Shown here: one piece after another, positions 16,630 to 24,818 of the stretch
How the letters are laid out: the number at the start of each line of letters is the position of its first letter
Position numbering within the stretch: position 1 is the stretch's first letter
Assembly (NCBI RefSeq): GCF_000739615.1
Contig: NZ_BATP01000059.1
Coordinates: forward strand, 124,001 to 188,000
Direction of reading: 5' to 3'
Origin: Haloferula sp. BvORR071
Lineage (GTDB): Bacteria; Verrucomicrobiota; Verrucomicrobiia; Verrucomicrobiales; Akkermansiaceae
Length of the DNA stretch: 64,000 bases
Made by a program: the position numbers and the translations under genes
The notes under the pieces: generated by a model
The model's database searches: none
Told to the model about the DNA's origin: nothing
What the model saw: the letters and a program-made list of their open reading frames with translations, nothing else

Positions 16630-17250
16630 CCGTGCTTGGACACTGCCACCTTGGGCAAACAGTTCGGGTCCTTCACCCTAGACCCCGAGAGGCGCGCCAA
16701 GGGCTACGAGAGAGGCCTCTCCGGCCTCACCAACTTCGGCTTCCTCATCAGGCTCCGCTCGATCATCTCGGACCTTGCCAGCTCCGCCTTCAAGAACGCT
16801 TCAATGGCCTCCTCCAAGGCATCCTCGGCATTACCGGCGAGCTCTTCGGGCAGGGTGGGGGACTAGGCGGCAATTCCCTCAGCTGCCAGCTTGCTTTCAG
16901 CGGTTGCTCCACTGGGGGCGGCCTTATGAGTTCCCTCTTTGGCAGCCTGCTAAGCTTTGAGGGCGGCTACACCGGCAATGGCACCCGCTCCGGCGACATG
17001 AACTGCCGCGGGGGGGCGCCTCGCCATCCCTTCACCCCCGCGAGACCGTCTTCGATCACGCCGCCGTCAAAAGGAGTGCCCCCTCGCGCGACGGTGCCGT
17101 TAACCTCTCCATGCCCATCACCTTCATGCCCGGCGTGAGCAAAGCAGGAACTCGCCGAGATCTTCCTCTCCTCAAGCGCGACATCATTAAAACCAATCCC
17201 GCTGCTCATCTCCCGCGACGGCCGCTACGCCGGTGCCTTCGTCCAATAGT
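16630..17250 (+). pseudogene. Decayed phage tail tape-measure-type gene, C-terminal part
   Basis: No single frame is open, but shifting frames recovers a coherent protein: ATLGKQFGSFTLDPE, then LIRLRSIISDLASSAFKN, then a Gly-rich stretch and FEGGYTGNGTRSGD, then HPRETVFDHAAVKRS, MPITFMPGVSKAG, QELAEI, and ISRDGRYAGAFVQ followed by a stop near 17250. The GGYTGNG...HP.E.V.D sequence is typical of the C-terminus of tail tape-measure or minor tail proteins. At least three frame breaks are present. This is the clearest sign of an old prophage or tailed element. Confidence 0.65.
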
Positions 17251-17319
17251 CGGTAGGGCGGTCGTGGCCCACGCCGCCCCACTTCACCTGCTTTTCCCTG
17301 ATCACTGCCCACCGATCAC

Positions 17320-17632
17320 TTGGCACCTGCCATCTCATCTGACAGCCATGCACCCCACCCCAAACCCCATCCCCGCAACCTCCACGCCCCCCTTGGTCTC
17401 ACCAAAGCCATCCCAACCGCCCTCATCCCCTCCGGCTGGCAACAAGTCACCGCACCTTTCCAAGTCGGCGACATTATCCTAACAGACATGGCCCACCCGG
17501 CATCTGGGACGGCGTCAAGATCCTCGCCCAACCTGCCCAAGGCATCGGCATCCTCCACCTCCACGCGAGCCACGCCCGCGCCGGACTCCGGTTCACGACA
17601 CCCGTTCCCACGCCATCAATATCTCACCCGTA
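17320..17632 (+). pseudogene. Decayed gene following the tape-measure remnant, probably phage tail
   Basis: A first frame reads TALIPSGWQQVTAPFQVGD and DIILTDMAHP. The continuation is in another frame: GIWDGVKILAQPAQGIGIL, HLHASHARAGLRFTTPVPTP and a stop at about 17630. One frameshift around 17505 separates them. The position just after the tape-measure remnant suggests a small tail gene. Family unknown. Confidence 0.45.
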
Positions 17633-17853
17633 GCGTCATCGTGCCGTTCGCCGCGCTTGAAGGTCCACCATCCCTCAGGCCTACCGCCGCGCGACCGCGG
17701 ACCTTCCATCGTGTGAAAGTCGTGGATGCCCCAGAACGGCGCCCGCACCGCTGGCAGCCAGTCTCCCACTTGGCAATCGATCGGATCTTCGCGTCGCTCT
17801 CCACGGCACATGCCCGCGGGAATTAGCGCACAAGAGTCCTCTATGGCAATCAA
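17593..17853 (-). CDS. Possible small hypothetical protein
   Basis: An 86-codon minus-strand frame with a TTG as first start; an internal ATG (MCRGERREDP) is an alternative. The C-terminal part (CQVGDWLPAVRAPFWGIHDF ... ILMAWERVS) resembles the minus-strand protein at 20711-20923 in its VGD...W(E/K)RV pattern, so the two may be related. It overlaps the decayed phage remnant on the other strand. Function unknown. Confidence 0.35.
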   Translation of the reverse strand: MIAIEDSCALIPAGMCRGERREDPIDCQVGDWLPAVRAPFWGIHDFHTMEGPRSRGGRPEGWWTFKRGERHDDATGEILMAWERVS

Positions 17854-18017
17854 CCGCTAATAGGCATCATGCTGAATATCCCGTCAGTGAAATTCCCGAC
17901 GCCCCCACTGGGAGCGCGGAGGCTCCGCCTTGCATCCTTCATCCACGCGCTTCCCAGCTCATAAAAAAATGCCGCCGCCCCATCCCTGAAGCGGCGGCTG
18001 CATTTTCCAGGAAATCC

Positions 18018-18587
18018 TTATTTGGAAGTCTTCGCCTTCTTGGAAGCTTTCGGAGCCTTGCTCTCGGCTTCATCAGCCTCCTCCTCTTCCTCGCCTCCTT
18101 CATTTGCCTCCGCCATCAGCGTCTCCGCCAAGTCCGTGAGTGTGGAATCGCACTCACTTTCTTCGTCCAGAGTTTCCTGCAGAAGCTCCACCACTTCATC
18201 GAGACCCAAGGTTTCTGCCAGCGCCCGAGCCGATCCGTAACCAGAGATCTCGTAGTGTTCCACTCGTTGGGCGGCCGCGATCAGTGCGAGGTCTTTGATC
18301 GTCGGATCGCCGTCCTCCTCGATCGCTTCCGCGCCCTCTTCCACCAGGCCCTGCATCGCCTTGCACACCTTGCCTTTCGGCGAGATCTCAAGCAGCTCGG
18401 CCACTTTCTCTAGGCGGGTCACGTGACCCTTCGTTTCTTCGAGGTGAGAGGTGAAACCTTCCTTCAGATCCTCATTCGCCGCCGCCTTCGCCATTTTCGG
18501 GAGAGCTTTGACGAGTTGGTTTTCCGCACTGAAGAGATCCTTGATCTCTTCTTTTAGCAGGACTTCAAGCGATGTGAGTTTAGCCAT
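18018..18587 (-). CDS. yciF: YciF/DUF892 ferritin-like protein
   Basis: A 189-residue member of the DUF892 four-helix family, stress-induced in enterobacteria and structurally ferritin-like. It begins SLEVLLKEEIKDLFSAENQL and contains LPKMAKAAANEDLKEGFTSHLEET, the region where Glu and His residues bind metal, and later RVEHYEISGYGSARALAETLG. The tail after residue 160 is a run of acidic then Lys/Ala-rich residues. AAGGGATA precedes the ATG. Transcription is divergent from the glycine-zipper gene at 18854; the two may share a regulatory region. Confidence 0.93.
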   Translation of the reverse strand: MAKLTSLEVLLKEEIKDLFSAENQLVKALPKMAKAAANEDLKEGFTSHLEETKGHVTRLEKVAELLEISPKGKVCKAMQGLVEEGAEAIEEDGDPTIKDLALIAAAQRVEHYEISGYGSARALAETLGLDEVVELLQETLDEESECDSTLTDLAETLMAEANEGGEEEEEADEAESKAPKASKKAKTSK

Positions 18588-18853
18588 AATTCTATCCCTT
18601 GTGGGGAGTTTCCCTCTCGCATGACATGTGCCTTAATGGGGAGATTGGAAAAGCCTCGTCCTTGCAAGGCCCGCCACTACTGACCATTGCTTCAGCACCG
18701 GAGCCGGCGAGCAACCTGCACTGCCTTCATCGCAGAATGCCGTGGCTCTTCCCGTGGCCTACTCTTCACGGGCCTGCACTCGCACCGGCGCATCGTTGGC
18801 ATTCCCTTTGCAAAGGTCTCTGCATCCGGAGCAACCGCCGGAAATCATCGAAC

Positions 18854-19363
18854 ATGAAATCCAAGGACGAACAGATCAAGGAAGCCCGCAACGAAGATCC
18901 CATCACCGGCGAACCCGGCAGCCATCCTGTCGGCGTAGGTGTTGGTACCGCTGCGGGCGCGGCAACCGGCGCCAGCATTGGTGCCGTCGGTGGCCCGATC
19001 GGCGCGGTCGCGGGTGCCGTGGTAGGTGGCATTGCCGGCGCAGTCGCGGGCAAGGCTGCCGCCGAAAAGATCGACCCCACCGTCGAGGCCGACTACTGGC
19101 GCACCCAGCATCCGCGCCAGGATTACGCGGACGCGGAATACACCTATGAGGGCGACTACGCCCCGGCCTACCGCCTGGGCTGGGAAGGACCTGACCGCTA
19201 CAATACCAACTTCGAAAACGCGGAGAGTGCCATGCGCGCCGATTGGGAAGAGCGGAAAGGTAACTCACGCCTCGACTGGGAGAATGCCAAGCACGCCGTC
19301 CGTGCCGGCTGGCATCGCGTCGAGCGACAACTCCCGGGAGATGCCGACAACGACGGCATTTGA
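18854..19363 (+). CDS. Glycine-zipper domain protein
   Basis: A 169-residue protein starting at ATG 18854; the longer open frame upstream has no protein character. It begins MKSKDEQIKEARNEDPITGE and then has an alternating Gly/Ala hydrophobic stretch, VGVGVGTAAGAATGASIGAV and on to VVGGIAGAVAGKAAAEKIDP, a glycine zipper of about 50 residues. A hydrophilic C-terminal half follows, with two similar units (FENAESAMRADWEERKG; WENAKHAVRAGWHRVER). Proteins of this layout are common in stress gene clusters. Membrane association is inferred from the zipper. Confidence 0.88.
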   Translation: MKSKDEQIKEARNEDPITGEPGSHPVGVGVGTAAGAATGASIGAVGGPIGAVAGAVVGGIAGAVAGKAAAEKIDPTVEADYWRTQHPRQDYADAEYTYEGDYAPAYRLGWEGPDRYNTNFENAESAMRADWEERKGNSRLDWENAKHAVRAGWHRVERQLPGDADNDGI

Positions 19364-19408
19364 CCAATTTCCAGGTCCCGCCATCTGACGGTTTAATTGC
19401 GTTGGCTG

Positions 19409-19441
19409 GGCCCCGGTTCGCAAGAGCCGGGGCCTTCTTTC
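19409..19441 (+). terminator. Rho-independent terminator after the glycine-zipper gene
   Basis: An 11-bp stem GGCCCCGGTTC / GAGCCGGGGCC with loop GCAA is followed by TTCTTTCTT. It lies 46 bases after the stop codon of the glycine-zipper gene. Confidence 0.85.
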
Positions 19442-19552
19442 TTCCGCTCGCTGATCCTCACACCCACTCGATTGTGGCACCAGCCACTCCACTTTCACTC
19501 GAGCCACTTCCCGCACTACCATATCCCAGGCGAAAGGCTCTCGTTGGAAAGC

Positions 19553-20161
19553 TCATTTTGACTTCGCTTCCCCAGCCGCTTCTCCAGCACGGTCCCGCTC
19601 GGCTTTCGGAACTTTGTCCCAAGGCGCAATCAACAGTTTGCTGACATCGAAGCCCGCCTTTCGGGCGATATCTTGAAGCGACTTCAGTGTCTCTTCTCCG
19701 ATTGGAACCTCCCGCGCGAGGATCCACAGCGACTTTCGATCCGGCACCCCGACCACCGCGTATCGGTAACCCTCATCGACATGCATCACGTAGTAGTTCG
19801 GAGCTTTCGCCTTGATCGGACCGAACGAAACCACCAAGCGTCCCGGCGGGTCGCCCTCGGCAAGCTTCGCCTCGCCTGTGATGTCCACGACCTTCTTTCC
19901 CGCTTTGTCGTAAGCGGTGTTTTTGACTGTCACCTGCCCGGGCTCCTTTCCTGCTCCGTATTCGGCCACTGCAAGGGTCCCGGAAGGCTGGAACAGCATC
20001 GGCAGCCTAGCCACCTCATACCACTTCCCGAGATACTTCTCGGGCTTGAACTCTTTTAAGGAAGGCAGCGGTTCCGGCGCTTTGTCCTCCCCGGCGGCTG
20101 TCCCGAATAATGTGGTCGAGAACAACGAAAGAACCAGCGTGCAGATGGATGAGCTTCTCAT
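19553..20161 (-). CDS. Secreted lipocalin (Blc family)
   Basis: A 202-residue exported lipocalin. ATG 20161 gives a signal peptide (SICTLVLSLFSTTLFGTAAG). The family signature follows: EFKPEKYLGKWYEVARLP, then VTVKNTAYDK and VVDITGEAKLAEGDPPGRLVVSF, then NYYVMHVDEGYRYAVVGVPDRKSLWILAR. A charged C-terminal tail (GEAAGEAKSK) is present. There is no lipobox Cys, so unlike E. coli Blc it is probably periplasmic and soluble. Bacterial lipocalins bind lysophospholipids or fatty acids and are often induced on starvation or envelope stress. Confidence 0.92.
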   Translation of the reverse strand: MRSSSICTLVLSLFSTTLFGTAAGEDKAPEPLPSLKEFKPEKYLGKWYEVARLPMLFQPSGTLAVAEYGAGKEPGQVTVKNTAYDKAGKKVVDITGEAKLAEGDPPGRLVVSFGPIKAKAPNYYVMHVDEGYRYAVVGVPDRKSLWILAREVPIGEETLKSLQDIARKAGFDVSKLLIAPWDKVPKAERDRAGEAAGEAKSK

Positions 20162-20355
20162 GGGTGGCTTTGAAAACTTTGCGGAGCCAGCCCTTGCAGA
20201 CCGGTAACCCCACATTTTGCCTCTGGCGGAGCACGCATCAACCGATTTCTCCGCGCTCCCTCTGCGACCCCTGCGCCTCCGCGGTTACCTCCACATCCCG
20301 GGTGCCTTCAATCCGCGCCCATCCGTGGAAAGCCGTGGTTCACCCCGCACTATAC

Positions 20356-20664
20356 TCAGCCGGTCCCGTTTCCGCCCTGCCTGCCCTTCACGGTCCACAC
20401 GTCCGGAGCATTGCTGCGGGGATTGAACCCGCCATCCAGGATTTCGAGATTACGAATCAAGCAGTATCGGAAGATCCTCCAACCCGGAGCACCCTGGCCC
20501 TCCTCGACCCACGCCACGAGGACAAGAGCCCCGTATCGGGGGGCTTGGGCGAGCGAATGAGGTTCTACCACGAACACCTCTCCGAGGTGCTGGAATTTTA
20601 CCTGTCTGAAATGTTGAATCGCCCCACGAAGTGCAGGCAGGGCGGCATAGGAGGAAGTCGCCAT
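20356..20664 (-). CDS. Small WYL-like single-domain protein
   Basis: About 102 residues from ATG 20664. The core IQHFRQVKFQHLGEVFVVEP, then ALVLVAWVEEGQ, then GWRIFRYCLIRNLEIL and FNPRS resembles a stand-alone WYL-type ligand-binding beta domain (R.V.F.Y.G..R.VEP ... L...AW ... WR.F....I..L.(V/I)L). There is no helix-turn-helix, so it cannot bind DNA alone. Two similar small genes are at 26212 and 28293. A regulatory or ligand-binding role is inferred from the fold resemblance only. Confidence 0.6.
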   Translation of the reverse strand: MATSSYAALPALRGAIQHFRQVKFQHLGEVFVVEPHSLAQAPRYGALVLVAWVEEGQGAPGWRIFRYCLIRNLEILDGGFNPRSNAPDVWTVKGRQGGNGTG

Positions 20665-20710
20665 ACGGAGGATTTTAGGCAATTTTTTTGCCTGTCAAGA
20701 GCACCCCGGT

Positions 20711-20923
20711 TCACTCCACCCGCTTCCACCCGATCGTCTCCATCCCCTTGTAGCTCGCCGCAAACATCCAAGGTTTTTCCCCCGGCTTCAATCCTGCCGG
20801 AGTAAACTCCACCAAGCGGATCCCGCCGTCCCAGTGCGGCACTGATTGCGGCAATAGCCGGTCACCGACCTCGCAGTTTTCCGGCCGTTCCATCACGCGT
20901 TCTTCAATTGGGCTTAGGGTCAT
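20711..20923 (-). CDS. Hypothetical 70-residue protein
   Basis: It starts MTLSPIEERVMERPENCEVG at ATG 20923. The body is rich in aromatic residues and ends SYKGMETIGWKRVE. The VGD...WxRV pattern recalls the frame at 17593. No signal peptide and no family recognised. It lies 46 bases upstream of the WYL-like gene on the same strand, so the two could form a unit. Confidence 0.5.
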   Translation of the reverse strand: MTLSPIEERVMERPENCEVGDRLLPQSVPHWDGGIRLVEFTPAGLKPGEKPWMFAASYKGMETIGWKRVE

Positions 20924-21083
20924 GATCGCACCATCTAACAATGTTTCGCGAGCGCAAGGTCTCGCACGGTTCTTTCCGTTCGAAATTTGCCTCTTCCGCG
21001 TCACTCGTTTCGCTTACGCGCCATAGGAAGACGGAGGGGTAAAATTTGCATCTCGCAATCTTCCGCATGCAGCGTGCCTCCTG

Positions 21084-21263
21084 TTAGTCCCCATGGAAAA
21101 GCTCTAGGCGCACCGGAAAAATCCCGTTGTCGGAACCCAGGGGTGATTTGTCCTTTGCCACAGACTGCGCCCAAGCAAGGAGCAGTCCCACAAATAGGAT
21201 CATCGAGGGCAAGGTCAGATCAGGGCGGCGATTCGGGGAGAAGAAGTCAGGGAGTCGCTTCAT
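21084..21263 (-). CDS. Small single-span membrane protein
   Basis: A 59-residue frame starting MKRLPDFFSPNRRPDLTLPS. A hydrophobic helix (MILFVGLLLAWAQSVA) follows, then a short polar tail. AAAGGGGC lies just before the ATG. Family unknown; being so small and having a good ribosome binding site, it is plausible but not certain. Confidence 0.5.
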   Translation of the reverse strand: MKRLPDFFSPNRRPDLTLPSMILFVGLLLAWAQSVAKDKSPLGSDNGIFPVRLELFHGD

Positions 21264-21679
21264 GCCGCCCCTTTTGCAAGCAGCGTGCCATCGCCATCTC
21301 CTTCCGAACGCCCCAAATCCCGCTCTCCTACTCCTCATTTCGCACTACGCGGCCATGCCAAGCGCCACCGTCCGCCTCCTCTGCGAAGCCGGCAGCCCGA
21401 GCCGTGCACTGTCCCCGACGGTGCCCCGGCCTCCGCCCCTTCTACTCGCGCGGATCCTCGGTCAAATTTGTACTCGCGCTCACCTATAGCGGCGCCTTCC
21501 TCCTCACCGCCGGCGTCGGCACCATCATCATCGAGGTGAAGCCCCTTTCTGCCCTGTCGACCGATGATGACGCGCTCATGCGCATTGCGTCGCCGCGGTT
21601 CGCGGGATCCGCTCACAAGCACGCTTCACTTCGAGTTTTCATTAGCGCATTTCTTCGCCTGCAACATGTTAGACTTCCA
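21264..21679. other. Gap before the lipoprotein hydrolase
   Basis: About 415 bases. The frame of the hydrolase is open upstream through this stretch but without protein character, except for a short hydrophobic piece near 21460-21550 (VLALTYSGAFLLTAGVGTII) that has no start of its own. No other element was seen. Confidence 0.35.
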
Positions 21680-22591
21680 ATGTTTCTCCTCCGACACTCC
21701 CTCGTTCTGCTCATAACCCTGCTGGCCTCCTGTCAACCCCTCCGCCCCTACGCGCCCATAGTCACCTCTAAGCCGGTCAATTTCGTCACCCTCACCGGCG
21801 GGCAACGGGTGCACGTGGAGCGCTACGGCCATCGCGGTCCTGCCGTCCTTCTCATCCACGGCTTTTGCGCTTCCTCCTACTGCTTCCGCCACCTCGCTCC
21901 TGAACTTGCGCGTGACCATCGCGTCTTCGCCATCGATCTCAATGGTTTCGGCTACACTGAGCGCCCGCGCGATCCCGCCGCATACGATCTCGATGGCCAA
22001 GCCCGCTTGGTCAATGAAACCACCCAAAAACTGGGGCTCACTCGCGTGAATTTCGTTGGTCACTCCTTCGGAGCCGTAGTCGCCTTGCGCGCCGCCGAAC
22101 TCGAGCCCCGGCGCTGCGATCGGCTGGTCCTTGCCTGCCCCGCTTCAAGTGTCGGTCTGCCCGCCTTGCTGCGCTTTACACCGACCCGTTATCTGCTCTA
22201 TCCCTTCGTGAGGATGCAGCTCTCTTCGCCCCAGGCCTTCCGGGCCGCTGCCAGCACTGCCTTCTACCAGCCAGGACTCCCCACTCTTGAAGACAGCGAA
22301 GTATTCCGCAATCAGCTGCTCGTTGAAGGGTTTCCGGATGCCTATCATGGCTTCGGTCGCGCGATCGATCCCGAACCAGGAAAACAACTGCCGGCCGGCG
22401 AGAATCTCCGGAAGCCGATCCTAGTAATTGCCGGGAGACACGACCGCGTCATTCCCCTTGGGAATGTCCGCAGCACCACCCGGCATCTTCATCACCCGCA
22501 ACTGGTGATTCTGGAGAACAGCGGTCATGGTGCCATGGAAGAAGAACCCCGTGCCATGGCCCGCTACATTCGGCGCTTCATCGATCGCTGA
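21680..22591 (+). CDS. Alpha/beta hydrolase, predicted lipoprotein
   Basis: A 303-residue serine hydrolase. ATG 21680 gives a lipoprotein signal with lipobox LLASC (Cys18). The catalytic triad is visible: Ser129 in FVGHSFGAV, Asp255 in IAGRHDRVIP and His283 in ENSGHGAMEEEP. The oxyanion strand is LLIHGFCASSYCFRHLAPEL and ERPRDPAAYDLDGQA follows. It resembles epoxide hydrolase/haloalkane-like esterases of the HLDH group. Substrate unknown. The upstream open frame to 20987 is not credible as coding. Confidence 0.92.
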   Translation: MFLLRHSLVLLITLLASCQPLRPYAPIVTSKPVNFVTLTGGQRVHVERYGHRGPAVLLIHGFCASSYCFRHLAPELARDHRVFAIDLNGFGYTERPRDPAAYDLDGQARLVNETTQKLGLTRVNFVGHSFGAVVALRAAELEPRRCDRLVLACPASSVGLPALLRFTPTRYLLYPFVRMQLSSPQAFRAAASTAFYQPGLPTLEDSEVFRNQLLVEGFPDAYHGFGRAIDPEPGKQLPAGENLRKPILVIAGRHDRVIPLGNVRSTTRHLHHPQLVILENSGHGAMEEEPRAMARYIRRFIDR

Positions 22592-22594
22592 AAA

Positions 22595-22918
22595 AGACTG
22601 ACCTCCGCAAAACCCCGCAACCTGCCCCGGAATCTGATATTCCGCGAAGCTCTGCCGCACTTCCATCTGCGTCACCGATGCGCTGTCCCCGAATTTTTCT
22701 GACAGGTCCTCCGGAATTTCCATCTCCAATCACCTTCGGCGATTCCCCGCACTCGCGGTCGGCGTCCACTTGAGAGAATCGCCTGAAATCTCCTCGAAGC
22801 TCTGCACCAGCGACGGCTTGATGTAGATCGTGCACTTCATCCGATCACTCTTCGCCGCAGACCACGTTCCACTGCCATCACGGTAAGCTATCGTCTTCTT
22901 TATATAGATCTTCACCAA
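22595..22918 (-). CDS. Possible pair of tiny genes, or one gene split by a stop
   Basis: A first frame (22730-22918) reads MVKIYIKKTIAYRDGSGTW and ends ASAGNRRR with TGA. The same frame continues at once with TTG-GAG-ATG: MEIPEDLSEKFGDSASVTQ, MEVRQSFAEYQIPGQVAGF, on to the hydrolase 3' end. The second part resembles the start of UPF0175-type antitoxins, which begin with a beta strand IEIP and a helix, but the match is weak. Either two coupled small genes or one gene broken by a stop. The true end of the second frame is unclear because it runs into the hydrolase gene on the other strand. Confidence 0.35.
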
Positions 22919-23086
22919 GTCCCGCAGAGGTCCTCCTGGATTCCCTCGATCGCCAACGGCCCCATCCCTTGGAATCTCTTCTGAAGCGGTTCAGCTTTCC
23001 GCCATCGATGACCGCCCGCTACTGTCATGGATTGCTGGATTAAGTCTATCCTTGGCTCCTTTCCTCCAGCCTGCCAGACTACCGGA

Positions 23087-23326
23087 ATGGCAGAAATGGA
23101 CCTCTCTCACACGTCGCAAATCATCGTCCTCTCCGCCCGCATGAAGGCCCTCGAAGAATCTTTGGACGCCTTGACCGGAACCCCTTCCAAGGAGGTCCGA
23201 TATCAGCGGGTGAAGGAAATCGTATGTCAGCTCATGGAGGCCTGCGAGGACGAAATTCCGAGAGAGCTGCACGCGCACTTGCAAGAATCAGTGGAGAAGA
23301 TCGTCGGCACCTGCGGCGAGGAGTAG
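23087..23326 (+). CDS. Small helical hypothetical protein
   Basis: A 79-residue protein starting MAEMDLSHTSQIIVLSARMK. It is highly helical (KALEESLDALTG; RYQRVKEIVCQLMEACEDEI; LHAHLQESVEKIVGTCG), acidic, with no signal peptide. Its last 100 bases overlap the 3' end of the acetyltransferase on the other strand. No family recognised. Confidence 0.6.
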   Translation: MAEMDLSHTSQIIVLSARMKALEESLDALTGTPSKEVRYQRVKEIVCQLMEACEDEIPRELHAHLQESVEKIVGTCGEE

Positions 23327-23793
23327 AGGAGAGCGGCGGGCATTCCCGAATGCCGAACATAGTAATTATCCCACTTCCCAACTCCATCCGGCATGAAGCC
23401 ATGGCGCCGGTAGAACCGGTTAGATGCGCTTTCCTTCACCGCGACGACAAAGACCGGCAACCTCAGGCGTTCTGCCTCTTCGAGTATGAAATGTAGGACC
23501 TGGCTCCCGATTCCCCGGTTCTGGAATTTTGGGAGTATATAGAGGTGCTCCAACTCTACTCCCGTCTCACTTCGTCGCGCCGCGTAAAACCCGACCGTCT
23601 TGCCATCCACCTCGATAGTTCGCGTGAACTCCGGCGCGAAGCTCACCAGCAATCGAGTCCGCGAGCCCTTGGGATCAAACCTCCCAACGCGTGCTAAACT
23701 CTTTCGCATCGCCGCGGCGCGGATTTTCGCCAGCCGTTCAAAGTCATTCTGTGTCACATTCAGGACCCGAATTGAATCGACAGGCGTATGCAT
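23227..23793 (-). CDS. GNAT family N-acetyltransferase
   Basis: A 188-residue acetyltransferase starting at ATG 23793 (MHTPVDSIRVLN). The GNAT core is clear: VDGKTVGFYAARRS, then VELEHLYILPKFQNRGIGSQ (acetyl-CoA loop Q/R-x-x-G-x-G/A) and VLHFILEEAERLRLPVFVV, then SASNRFYRRHGF. The C-terminal 40 residues after YYVRHSGMPAALL read antisense to the helical gene and have no family character, so the original stop may have been lost. Substrate unknown. Confidence 0.88.
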   Translation of the reverse strand: MHTPVDSIRVLNVTQNDFERLAKIRAAAMRKSLARVGRFDPKGSRTRLLVSFAPEFTRTIEVDGKTVGFYAARRSETGVELEHLYILPKFQNRGIGSQVLHFILEEAERLRLPVFVVAVKESASNRFYRRHGFMPDGVGKWDNYYVRHSGMPAALLYSSPQVPTIFSTDSCKCACSSLGISSSQASMS

Positions 23794-24178
23794 AGGATTT
23801 TCAACGAGGATCAAGAGCCACATGATAAGGCCAAGACGGCCCAGCTCCAAGGTCCATGCTTCAGCCTTTTAACGTCCGGAAAACTGGTGACTCAGCGCAC
23901 CACAGGGCGATCATCGCTCGAACCGTCTCGATCGCTACGCAGAAGTCGTGATGGAGGCGACAACGCGGTGGATCCCATCCGAGCTCCGCTACTTGCCCGG
24001 CTTGATATTGCCGTTGGCATCAGTGAGTACCACCGTCGAGCTTCCCCCCACCATGAGCACAGTCAACCTATTCAACCTGAATATCTCACGACCTTGGATC
24101 ATCAAATCTCGCCGTAGGGAAGGGGTGGTGGTTCAAGGAAGCACTTGTGACGACATAAGGCTGCGTCGATGGTAACGG
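23794..24178. other. Gap without a gene
   Basis: About 385 bases. Frames on both strands are short and lack motifs. The plus-strand gene that follows starts with a GTG at 24179. Confidence 0.4.
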
Positions 24179-24454
24179 GTGTCCGATCGTCGCTATCCCG
24201 TTGAGGAGTTCGCTCGCGATTTCATGGCGATCAGCGCCGATCGCTCCGAGAGAGGGGATGACGCATTCATTCGAACGGTGTGTTACTTGGGCCGGGTCTA
24301 CGCCCATCCCAGCAAGAGGACGCAGCGTGCTGCCTTTATCTCACTGGTGGGCGCCTTCCTATCTCAGCACATCGACAAGTTCGACACCGGTAAGATTGAA
24401 GTGGCCGGGCCGGAAGCGTCTTTAGTTTCCGCCCATCTCCTTCGGGCACTCTAG
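24179..24454 (+). CDS. Hypothetical 91-residue protein
   Basis: It starts with GTG (MSDRRYPVEEFARDFMAISA) and contains DDAFIRTVCYLGRVYAHPSK, then RAAFISLVGAFLSQHIDKF, and ends ASLVSAHLLRAL. It looks like a compact helical soluble protein. No ribosome binding site stands out, and no family was recognised. Confidence 0.5.
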   Translation: MSDRRYPVEEFARDFMAISADRSERGDDAFIRTVCYLGRVYAHPSKRTQRAAFISLVGAFLSQHIDKFDTGKIEVAGPEASLVSAHLLRAL

Positions 24455-24818
24455 GATGTCGTCGCGCCTGTCGCGCTTGATCGGTCTCACGCTCTGCCCA
24501 CGCCGGGCACGTGCTTGCCGTGGCGGAGCGTTACGCCGCCGCGCCTTGACCCTTTTGAATATCTATCGCAGAGCGCCGAGCTTCGTAGCCTCCCCGGTAA
24601 CAAGCGGACTACCCCCTAGGTGGGGGTAATCGTTACTTGGGAGTAATCTGCCGAGTGCATTGTGGCAGAAGTCAGTGCAGTATGCCCTGAGTACGCCTAC
24701 GAGGTGTAGCAGAGCTGCCGGCCGGGCACTGGAACTGCAACGGTTTGGCCCGAGTTCCATAGCGGTATGCTTCCTGCGAGGTGGTCTTTAGCGGGCCGTG
24801 GGCCCGGGAATCCACTAT
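24455..24818. other. Gap upstream of the DUF6799-type gene
   Basis: About 360 bases without a gene. It holds a GC-rich dyad at 24611-24627 (listed separately). Nothing else was recognised. Confidence 0.4.
24611..24627. promoter_or_regulatory. GC-rich inverted repeat, possible operator
   Basis: ACCCCC TAGGT GGGGGT, a 6-bp perfect dyad with a 5-bp centre, about 190 bases upstream of the DUF6799-type gene. There is no T-run, so it is unlikely to be a terminator. A related CCCCC-AATAGA-GGGGG arrangement is at 30219-30233. Its role as a binding site is inferred. Confidence 0.35.

Noticed and set aside
20110-20805. 231-codon plus-strand frame
   Set aside because: It overlaps the lipocalin start and the WYL-like gene on the minus strand, and its sequence has no motif or credible start.
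20987-21679. N-terminal extension of the hydrolase frame by about 230 codons
   Set aside because: The extension lacks protein character, and a proper lipoprotein signal begins at 21680.
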